Shown here: one piece after another, positions 1 through 5,476 of the stretch
How the letters are laid out: each line of letters starts with the position of its first letter
Position numbering within the stretch: the first letter of the stretch is position 1
Origin: Caulobacter sp.
GTDB lineage: Bacteria; Pseudomonadota; Alphaproteobacteria; Caulobacterales; Caulobacteraceae
Length of the DNA: 6,232 nucleotides
Assembly (NCBI GenBank): GCA_014378155.1
Contig: JACMOF010000187.1
Span: 1-6,232, forward strand
Direction: 5' to 3'
Translations under genes and position numbers: made by a program
Notes under the pieces: model-generated
Seen by the model: only the letters and a program-made list of their open reading frames with translations
The model's database searches: none
What the model was told of the DNA's origin: nothing

Positions 1-554
1 ACGGTGGTGTTCTCCATCTCGTCATTGTAGCAGCCGACAATGGCCTCAAGCCCGGCCTTGGAGGCGGCGTAGCCGCCCCAGAACGCTCGGTGGGTGCGCG
101 CGACGCTGCTGGTGATGAAGATCGCGCGACCGGCGTCGGCGCGGCGCAGCAGCGGGTCCATGGCCCGGATCAGCCGCCAGTTGGCCGTCAGGTTGGTAGC
201 CAGGATCATGTCCCAGCCCTTGGGGTCGAGATGACCGACCGGGGTCAGTGCGCCCAACACGCCGGCGGCGCCGACCAGGATGTCGAGCTTGCCAAAGCGC
301 GCGTTGAGGGCGTCGGCCAGTTGGTCCAGACCGTCCGCCTCGCGCAGGTCCAGCGGAACCAGGGTGGCGTGCTGACCGGTGGCGGCGAAGATCGTGTCGT
401 CCAGGGCTTCCAGCGCGCCCTGGGTGCGGCCGAGCGCGATCACGTGGGCCCCGGCCTCGGCCAGGCCGATGGCGATGGCCTCGCCGATGCCGCGGGTGGC
501 GCCGGTGACGAGGGCGATGCGGCCGGCCAGCGGCGTTGCGGAGTCGGAAGTCAT
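1..554 (-). CDS. SDR family NAD(P)-dependent oxidoreductase (3' end cut by window edge)
   Basis: This is the N-terminal 184 codons of a classical short-chain dehydrogenase/reductase; the remainder lies beyond the left edge. Reading the minus strand from ATG at 554 gives MTSDSATPLAGRIALVTGAT and onward. The Rossmann dinucleotide motif TGATRGIG is at residues 17-24. The loop after beta-4 is VGAAG (94-98), where the family usually has NNAG. The expected catalytic tetrad is present: Asn121 (in NLTANW), Ser149 (in ITSS), Tyr162 and Lys166 (YAASK). The start is firm because an in-frame TAG lies only three codons upstream and the next Met is at residue 116; no good Shine-Dalgarno is visible. The LGALTPVGHLDPKGWD stretch resembles the YciK-like group of SDRs. 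The substrate cannot be told from sequence. It lies downstream of the symporter gene on the same strand, across a 141-base gap containing a palindrome. In related alphaproteobacteria I recall an SDR lying next to purF, so this may be that gene displaced. Confidence 0.93.
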   Translation of the reverse strand, partial: MTSDSATPLAGRIALVTGATRGIGEAIAIGLAEAGAHVIALGRTQGALEALDDTIFAATGQHATLVPLDLREADGLDQLADALNARFGKLDILVGAAGVLGALTPVGHLDPKGWDMILATNLTANWRLIRAMDPLLRRADAGRAIFITSSVARTHRAFWGGYAASKAGLEAIVGCYNDEMENTT

Positions 555-609
555 GGGCGGGTTCTAGTGGCTAACGAACGGGATGCAAACGGCATCGGTG
601 CCCCAATAT

Positions 610-691
610 CGTCATCCCCCGCTTTATGCGGGGGACCCAAGCGGAGGTGGCCGATGCGGCTTGGGTCCCCCGAACCCGTCGGGGGATGACG
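610..691. repeat. 82-bp intergenic palindrome with perfect four-way-junction geometry
   Basis: Four nested stems use every base at the junctions. The outer stem CGTCAT/ATGACG pairs 610-615 with 686-691. One side hairpin, CCCCCGC/GCGGGGG, pairs 616-622 with 628-634 around a 5-base loop. The central stem ACCCAAGC/GCTTGGGT pairs 635-642 with 659-666 around a 16-base loop. The second side hairpin, CCCCCGA/TCGGGGG, pairs 667-673 with 679-685. Alternatively a 13-bp stem (630-642 with 659-671) can form at the expense of the side hairpins. It begins four bases after the symporter stop codon and ends 55 bases before the SDR start. It looks like a dispersed REP-type element of Caulobacterales. It may act as a 3'-end mRNA stabiliser or attenuator, but it lacks the U-tract of a canonical intrinsic terminator. 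Confidence 0.88.
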
Positions 692-695
692 TGAT

Positions 696-1682
696 TTAAA
701 TGTCGTCCGCCGGTCGCGCGCCGTAGCGCTGGGCGATCACCGAGCAGGCCATCAACTGGAGCTGATGGAACAGCATCAGAGGCAGAACGAGAATACCGGC
801 CGTGGCGCCGGGGAACAGGATGCCCGCCATCGGTACGCCGCTGGCCAGGCTCTTCTTGGAGCCGCAGAACACGATGGCCACCTCGTCGGCCTTGGAGAAG
901 CCCAGGGCCCGCGCGCCGAACACCGTGGCGGCCAGGACGATCGCCAGCAGCACCGCGCAGGCGGCCAGCAGCAGGAACAGCTCCGGGATCGACACGATCT
1001 TCCAGATGCCGCCGACCACGGCGGCGCTGAACGCCGAATAGACGACCATGAGGATCGAGCCGCGATCCACCTTGCCGACGATGGCCTTGTGCCGCTCGAT
1101 CCATGGGCCGACCCAGGGGCGCAGAAGCTGGCCGACCACGAAGGGCAACAGCAATTGGACGACGATCGACAGGATGGAGTCGAGACCGCCGCCGGTGTCG
1201 CCATGAGCGTGCATCAGCAGGGCCACCAGCACCGGGGTCAGGAAGATGCCAAGAAGGTTCGAGGCCGAGGCCGACCAGACGGCGGCGGCGACATTGCCTC
1301 GGGCGATCGAGGTGAAGGCGATCGACGACTGCACGGTCGAGGGCAGGCAGCACAGGAATAACATGCCGGTCGAGAGGGTGGGGGACAGCACGCCCGACCT
1401 GGCGATCAACAGGCCCAGGAGCGGGAACAGCACGAAGGTGAAGGCCAGGATCAGCAGGTGCAGCCGCCAGTGGGTCATGCCCGCCACCACAGCCTCGCGC
1501 GACAGCTTGGCGCCGTGCAGGAAGAACAGCAGGGCGATGGCGATCTTGACGATCCAGCCCAGGATCACGGCCAATTCGCCGCGCACCGGAATGATCGAGG
1601 CCAGGATCACCATGCTGACCAGCAGCAGGATGTAGGGGTCGATCTTCAGCTTGGCGAGGAGGTCTTTGAACAAGCGCAGCAT
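696..1682 (-). CDS. Bile acid:sodium symporter family membrane transporter (YfeH/SLC10A7-like)
   Basis: This 328-residue integral membrane protein belongs to the SBF-like branch of the bile acid:sodium symporter (BASS) superfamily, the branch of E. coli YfeH and eukaryotic SLC10A7. Hydrophobic segments run through nearly the whole length and fit about ten transmembrane helices. Signature blocks are FFLHGAKLSRE (53-63), LPSTVQSSIAFTS (113-125), the crossover-helix segment GNVAAAVWSASASNLLG (129-145) and GSKKSLASGVPM (274-285). These match what I recall of E. coli YfeH almost block for block, and the length is typical. The start is ATG at 1682, giving MLRLFKDLLAKLKIDPY, where homologues also begin; the AGG immediately before it is too close to be a good ribosome site. 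The substrate is unknown: homology to bile-acid carriers does not mean bile acid transport. The gene sits between two unrelated palindromes, five bases after purF and four bases after its own stop, downstream of purF on the same strand. Confidence 0.93.
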   Translation of the reverse strand: MLRLFKDLLAKLKIDPYILLLVSMVILASIIPVRGELAVILGWIVKIAIALLFFLHGAKLSREAVVAGMTHWRLHLLILAFTFVLFPLLGLLIARSGVLSPTLSTGMLFLCCLPSTVQSSIAFTSIARGNVAAAVWSASASNLLGIFLTPVLVALLMHAHGDTGGGLDSILSIVVQLLLPFVVGQLLRPWVGPWIERHKAIVGKVDRGSILMVVYSAFSAAVVGGIWKIVSIPELFLLLAACAVLLAIVLAATVFGARALGFSKADEVAIVFCGSKKSLASGVPMAGILFPGATAGILVLPLMLFHQLQLMACSVIAQRYGARPADDI

Positions 1683-1699
1683 CCTAGCGGCGACGCCCC

Positions 1700-1804
1700 G
1701 CGTCCTTCGAGGCCGCTGCGCGGCGCCTCAGGATGAGGCATTCAAGATTTGGCTCAACGTTCCTCGTCCTGAGGTGCGAGCCATCGGCGAGCCTCGAAGG
1801 ACGC
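1700..1804. repeat. 105-bp intergenic palindrome downstream of purF
   Basis: The outer arms GCGTCCTTCGAGGC (1700-1713) and GCCTCGAAGGACGC (1791-1804) are perfect 14-bp inverted repeats. Inside them, CCTCAGGATGAGG (1726-1738) pairs with CCTCGTCCTGAGG (1762-1774) with a single mismatch, which would be a G-U wobble in plus-sense RNA. A side hairpin can form on the left between GAGGC (1709-1713) and GCCTC (1725-1729), competing with the outer stem. The right-hand side branch (1775-1790) is less regular. The sequence is unrelated to the palindrome at 610-691. I recognise this type as a common dispersed intergenic repeat of alphaproteobacteria, from general familiarity and not from a search. It begins five bases after the purF stop codon, in the position of a 3'-end element, and no T-tract follows it. 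Confidence 0.85.
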
Positions 1805-1809
1805 AGGGC

Positions 1810-3312
1810 CTAGGCGCTGACCAGAAGCGACAACTGACGGTCAACCTGGTCGTTGCGGCCCTCGGCGATCTCGCGGTCGGTCAGGCGCGTGGGATAGTCG
1901 CCGGTGAAATAGTGGTCGGTGAACTGCGGGCGGGCGGGGTCACGAGGACCGGCCTCCAGCGCTTGATAAAGGCCATCGACCGACAGGAAGCCGAGGCTGT
2001 CCACTTCCAGGAACCGGGCCATCTCTTCCAGCGACTTGTTGGCCGCCAGCAGTTGGTCGCGCTCGGGCATGTCGATGCCATAGAAGTCAGGCCACTTGAT
2101 TGGCGGGCTGGCCGAGCGGAGGTGGACCTCCTTTGCGCCGGCCTCGCGGACCATGCGGACGATCTTCAGCGAGGTCGTGCCGCGCACGATCGAGTCGTCG
2201 ATCAGGATCACGCGCTTGCCTTCCAGCACGGCGCGGTTGGGGCTGTGCTTCATGCGCACGCCCAGTTCGCGCACGCCCTGGGTGGGCTGGATGAAGGTGC
2301 GGCCCACATAGTGGTTGCGGATGATGCCCAAGTCGAATGGCAATCCGCTCTGCTGGGCGTAGCCGATGGCGGCGGGCACGCCGCTGTCGGGCACCGGCAC
2401 CACGACGTCGGCCTCGATGCCGGTCTCGATGGCCAGGCGCTGGCCCATGCGCTTGCGCACGTCATAGACCGAGCGACCGTTGACCACGCTGTCGGGGCGG
2501 GCGAAATAGACATATTCGAACACGCAGGGGCGAGCTGGCAGGCTGTTGAACGGCTTGGTCGACTTCACCCCGGTCTCGGAGATGACCACCATCTCGCCGT
2601 GCTCGACGTCGCGCACGAAACGGGCGCCGATCATGTCGAGGGCGCAGGTCTCGGAGGCCAGAACCGGCTTGCCGTCCAGATCGCCCAGCACCAGCGGGCG
2701 GATGCCCAGCGGGTCGCGCACGCCGATCATCTTCTTGTTGGTGATGGCGACCAGAGCATAACCGCCCTCGATCTGGGCGACGGCGTCGATGAAGCGATCC
2801 ACGATGCGAGCCTTCCGCGAGCGGGCAATCAGGTGGAGGATCACCTCGCTATCGCTGGTCGACTGGAAGATGGCGCCTTCCTGCACCAGCCGCTCGCGCA
2901 GGGTCAGGAAGTTGGTCAGGTTGCCGTTGTGGGCGATGGCCACGCCGCCGGTCTCGAGATCGGCGAACATTGGCTGGACATTGCGGATGCCGCTGCCGCC
3001 GGCCGTGGAATAGCGGGTATGGCCGATGGCCATACTTCCTGGCAGACGCTCCACCAGGTCATTGCCGGTAAAGGCGTCGCCCACATGGCCCATATGCCGT
3101 TCGGTGTGGAAGCGCTGGCCGTCGAAGGCGGCGATGCCGCAGGCTTCCTGGCCGCGATGCTGCAGGGCGTGCAGTCCCAGGGCGGTGATGGCGGCGGCGT
3201 CGCGAACGCCATAAACGCCAAAAACCCCGCATTCGAGACGCAGGGTGTCGTCCTCCGGGTCACGCCAAGGGGCGGAGGAAAAGCGGTCGGTCGACTGGCC
3301 GAAAGACGTCAT
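1810..3312 (-). CDS. purF: Amidophosphoribosyltransferase (glutamine PRPP amidotransferase)
   Basis: PurF carries out the first committed step of de novo purine synthesis: PRPP plus glutamine gives 5-phosphoribosylamine, glutamate and pyrophosphate, in the cytoplasm. The 500-residue product has an N-terminal Ntn-type glutaminase domain (about 28-260). The nucleophile is Cys28 in LECGVFGVYG; the preceding 27 residues would be a cleaved propeptide, as in the Bacillus-type enzyme. LHALQHRGQEACGI (47-60) and AIGHTRYSTAG (95-105) are family blocks. The phosphoribosyltransferase domain carries the PRPP loop ILIDDSIVRGTTS (369-381). Unlike Bacillus PurF, three of the four iron-sulfur cysteine positions are non-cysteine (Asp409 and the 462-468 segment); only Cys263 remains. 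The gene starts at ATG 3312, overlapping the cvpA stop as ATGA, and ends at TAG 1812-1810. It is the last gene of the coupled radA-cvpA-purF unit and is followed at once by a palindrome. Confidence 0.98.
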   Translation of the reverse strand: MTSFGQSTDRFSSAPWRDPEDDTLRLECGVFGVYGVRDAAAITALGLHALQHRGQEACGIAAFDGQRFHTERHMGHVGDAFTGNDLVERLPGSMAIGHTRYSTAGGSGIRNVQPMFADLETGGVAIAHNGNLTNFLTLRERLVQEGAIFQSTSDSEVILHLIARSRKARIVDRFIDAVAQIEGGYALVAITNKKMIGVRDPLGIRPLVLGDLDGKPVLASETCALDMIGARFVRDVEHGEMVVISETGVKSTKPFNSLPARPCVFEYVYFARPDSVVNGRSVYDVRKRMGQRLAIETGIEADVVVPVPDSGVPAAIGYAQQSGLPFDLGIIRNHYVGRTFIQPTQGVRELGVRMKHSPNRAVLEGKRVILIDDSIVRGTTSLKIVRMVREAGAKEVHLRSASPPIKWPDFYGIDMPERDQLLAANKSLEEMARFLEVDSLGFLSVDGLYQALEAGPRDPARPQFTDHYFTGDYPTRLTDREIAEGRNDQVDRQLSLLVSA

Positions 3313-3932
3313 CGCGATTTCTCCACCAGCTCGTCGACGGAGCGACGCTGGGTTCTATCATAGCCTGGTTCGCCCGGCTTGGGTTCGGACGGTTTGTCGC
3401 TGGCGCCATCATGGACGGCGTCCTCGATGGCGGGCGCCAGTTTTCCGGCAAGGCCGGCGCCCTTGGGGGCAAAGACCTTCAGCACCTTGGCGCTGGCCGT
3501 AGATAGGGGGTAGAGCGCCGATTTCGAGACCCAGGCGGGAATGCGGTCGGGCGGTGTGGCCATGTTAAACACCAGATTGAACACCCCCAGCACCACCAGG
3601 CCCCGGATCAGGCCGAACGCCATGCCCATCAGCCGGTCCAGGGTTCCCAGCGCGCCGTCGGCGTGCAGCGTCCGGCTGATCGAGGCGCCCAACAGCCGAA
3701 GCAGGATGAAGGCGATGACGAAGGTGACCAGGATGGCGGCCGCCGTGGCCGCCCAGTCGGGGTCCATCAGGCCACGAAACAGCGGTCCGGTGGTCCGCAG
3801 CCCCAGCAGGGCGACCAGCGCGGCGATGATGAACGACAGGGCCGAGGTCAGCTCGCGGGAGGCGCCGCGCGCGAAGCCCACGATGGCCGAGACCAGCAGG
3901 ATCAGGCCGAAGATGATGTCGAAAGGCGTCAC
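3309..3932 (-). CDS. cvpA: CvpA family inner-membrane protein, GTG start
   Basis: This 207-residue membrane protein is named for colicin V production in E. coli, where the gene also lies beside purF; its biochemical role remains poorly defined. Four hydrophobic segments fit transmembrane helices at about 5-20, 30-46, 62-82 and 103-125. The family motif LGTLDRLMGMAFGLIRG is at 95-111. The C-terminal 35 or so residues are charged and proline-rich, probably a flexible cytoplasmic tail, ending in DELVEKSR. The start codon is GTG (3932-3930), overlapping the radA stop in a GTGA junction; a GGGG run lies about nine bases upstream. The stop TGA (3311-3309) overlaps the purF ATG. Both overlaps imply translational coupling with radA upstream and purF downstream. 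The call is strong on motif, length and neighbourhood, while the function is weakly known for the whole family. Confidence 0.93.
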   Translation of the reverse strand: MTPFDIIFGLILLVSAIVGFARGASRELTSALSFIIAALVALLGLRTTGPLFRGLMDPDWAATAAAILVTFVIAFILLRLLGASISRTLHADGALGTLDRLMGMAFGLIRGLVVLGVFNLVFNMATPPDRIPAWVSKSALYPLSTASAKVLKVFAPKGAGLAGKLAPAIEDAVHDGASDKPSEPKPGEPGYDRTQRRSVDELVEKSR

Positions 3933-5311
3933 GTCAGCTGACCCCAGATTTCGTCGCCGATCCGCCGCACCGCGTCGGCCAGTCGCGACACGCCGGCCAC
4001 CGGCAGGGCGCCGCCGCCTTCGGGCAGGCCCGACAACGGACCCAGGGCTCGACCAAAGCCGAGTTTCGCGGCTTCTTTCAAACGCGTCTCCATACGGCTC
4101 ACGGGCCGCACCTCACCGGAAAGACTGACCTCGCCGAACACGACGCAGTCCTGCGGCAGGGCGATGTCCAGGGCCGAGGAGGCCAGGGCCGCCGCCGCCG
4201 CCAGGTCCGCCGCGGGCTCGGTGATCCGCAAGCCCCCAGCGACGTTCAGATAGACGTCCTTGTTGCCAAAACCAAGGCCGCATCGGCTTTCTAGCACGGC
4301 CAGCACCATGGCCAGGCGCCCGGAATCCCATCCGACCACGGCGCGGCGCGGTGTTCCGTACGCGGAGGGCGCGACCAGGGCCTGGAACTCCACCAGCACG
4401 GGCCGCGAGCCCTCGATGCCGGCGAATACCGCCGCCCCCGCCGCCCGCTCGCCGCCCTCGTTAAGGAACAGGGCCGAGGGGTTCTTGACCTCGCGCAGCC
4501 CCGAATCGCCCATCTCGAACACGCCGATCTCGTCGGTGGCCCCGAACCGGTTCTTGGCCCCGCGCAGGATGCGGAACGGATAGCCGCGCTCGCCCTCGAA
4601 GCTGAGCACCGCGTCGACCAGATGCTCGACCACGCGCGGCCCGGCGATCTGGCCGTCCTTGGTGACGTGGCCGACCAGCAGGATGGCCACGCCCTTCTTC
4701 TTGGCCAGGCGCACCAGTTCCTGGGCGCAGGCCCGCACCTGGGTCACCGTGCCGGGACCGGCCTCGTGGGCGTCGCTCCACATGGTCTGGATCGAGTCGA
4801 TGACCACCAGGTCGAAATTGTCGCGCTTCAGCCCGTCGAGGATGTCACGCAGGCTGCTCTCGGCGGCGAGCTTCACATCGGCATGGGCCAGGCCCATGCG
4901 CTCGGCGCGGCCCCGGATCTGGGCCACGGCCTCTTCGCCGGAGATATAGGCGCAGGACGCGCCGCGCATCGAGGCCTTGGCCACCACCTCCAGCAACAGG
5001 GTGGACTTCCCCACTCCGGGGTCGCCGCCGATCAGGATGGCCGAGCCCGGCACCACGCCGCCGCCGCACACCCTGTCGAACTCGTCGACCCCGGTGATGA
5101 TGCGGGGTGGGGCGGGGGTGTCGCTTTCCAGGCCGGTGAACTGCAAACCGCGCGCGCGGCTGGCCTTGGTGACCGACAAGGCCCCTGGGGCGCGAGCGCC
5201 GGTTTCCTCGACTAGAGTGTTCCAGCCCTGACAGGCCGAGCATTGCCCCGACCACTTGGTCGTGACCGCGCCGCAGGACTGGCAGGCATAGACGGCGCCG
5301 TCTCGGGCCAT
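3929..5311 (-). CDS. radA: DNA repair/recombination ATPase RadA (Sms)
   Basis: RadA is a RecA-related ATPase that processes recombination intermediates and drives branch migration. The 460-residue product shows the full family architecture. An N-terminal zinc finger has Cys10, Cys13, Cys24 and Cys27. The RecA-like core has Walker A GGDPGVGKST (95-104) and Walker B LVVID (168-172). The RadA-specific KNRFG motif is at 253-257. A C-terminal Lon-protease-like domain (about 285-460) includes DVYLNVAGGLRI (352-363) and GEVSLSGEVRPV (393-404). The reading frame is open further upstream to 5425, but ATG 5311 is chosen. It places the zinc finger at the usual distance from the N-terminus and has an AGGAG five bases upstream (5317-5321), whereas the 38 extra residues look unlike any RadA. 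Its stop overlaps the cvpA GTG. It is the first gene of the minus-strand unit and diverges from the Yip1-family gene. Confidence 0.98.
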   Translation of the reverse strand: MARDGAVYACQSCGAVTTKWSGQCSACQGWNTLVEETGARAPGALSVTKASRARGLQFTGLESDTPAPPRIITGVDEFDRVCGGGVVPGSAILIGGDPGVGKSTLLLEVVAKASMRGASCAYISGEEAVAQIRGRAERMGLAHADVKLAAESSLRDILDGLKRDNFDLVVIDSIQTMWSDAHEAGPGTVTQVRACAQELVRLAKKKGVAILLVGHVTKDGQIAGPRVVEHLVDAVLSFEGERGYPFRILRGAKNRFGATDEIGVFEMGDSGLREVKNPSALFLNEGGERAAGAAVFAGIEGSRPVLVEFQALVAPSAYGTPRRAVVGWDSGRLAMVLAVLESRCGLGFGNKDVYLNVAGGLRITEPAADLAAAAALASSALDIALPQDCVVFGEVSLSGEVRPVSRMETRLKEAAKLGFGRALGPLSGLPEGGGALPVAGVSRLADAVRRIGDEIWGQLT

Positions 5312-5316
5312 GGGGT

Positions 5317-5321
5317 CTCCT
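5317..5321 (-). promoter_or_regulatory. Shine-Dalgarno of radA
   Basis: On the minus strand AGGAG lies five bases before ATG 5311. It supports the internal ATG over the upstream ATG at 5425, and is the clearest ribosome binding site in the window. Confidence 0.75.
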
Positions 5322-5340
5322 GATTCGCGAGTGACTGGAG

Positions 5341-5368
5341 AGTACAGGGTGCCGGGGCGATGCGCCAA
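5341..5368 (-). promoter_or_regulatory. Weak candidate promoter for the radA-cvpA-purF unit
   Basis: On the minus strand TTGGCG (5363-5368) and TGTACT (5341-5346) are separated by 16 bases and would start transcription about 20-25 bases before radA. The match to the Caulobacter housekeeping consensus (TTGACG and GCTANAWC) is partial at both boxes, so this is only a suggestion. The position, just upstream of the operon's first gene, is its main support. Confidence 0.22.
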
Positions 5369-5436
5369 AGCCGGACGTGGGATGGGCGTCCGTCCGAGCG
5401 GGGAAGAATTGGCTCCGACCACCACACCGACCTTGT

Positions 5437-5458
5437 ATGTTCGGCGGTAGATGTTCGG
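5437..5458 (+). repeat. Direct repeat ATGTTCGG x2, 14-bp period, upstream of the Yip1-family gene
   Basis: ATGTTCGG occurs at 5437-5444 and again at 5451-5458, separated by six bases, in the divergent region 18 bases before the plus-strand start codon. A partial third copy, ATTCGG, follows at 5459-5464. The placement would suit an operator or a leader element, but direct repeats this short can be chance. The GTTC cores are 10 bases apart, not the seven expected of an alphaproteobacterial LexA box. Confidence 0.5.
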
Positions 5459-5476
5459 ATTCGGGGGAAACGCACG

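Noticed and set aside
582..596. Short inverted repeat GATGC-N5-GCATC upstream of the SDR gene
   Set aside because: Five-base arms are easily expected by chance, with no second copy nearby and no recognisable operator consensus.
90..689. Plus-strand open frame of 199 codons at the left end
   Set aside because: It is antisense to the SDR gene, whose Rossmann and catalytic motifs read clearly on the minus strand, and it runs into the palindrome.
610..691. Canonical rho-independent terminator after the symporter gene
   Set aside because: Strong stems are present but no T-tract follows on the minus strand, so a REP-like repeat describes it better.
571..1353. Minus-strand open frame of 260 codons overlapping the symporter gene
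   Set aside because: It is an out-of-frame shadow of the symporter. Its C-terminal part is merely the translated palindrome, and the Arg/Gly/Pro-rich product resembles no protein family.
1651..3363. Plus-strand open frame of 570 codons antisense to purF
   Set aside because: Long antisense frames are expected opposite GC-rich genes. The His/Ala/Gly/Asp-rich product lacks any domain, and purF on the other strand is unambiguous.
5312..5425. N-terminal extension of radA to an upstream ATG
   Set aside because: The 38 extra residues do not resemble RadA, the zinc finger would be displaced, and the internal ATG at 5311 has a good AGGAG.
5439..5456. LexA/SOS box between radA and the Yip1-family gene
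   Set aside because: The GTTC cores are 10 bases apart. The alphaproteobacterial SOS box requires GTTC-N7-GTTC, so SOS control is not supported.
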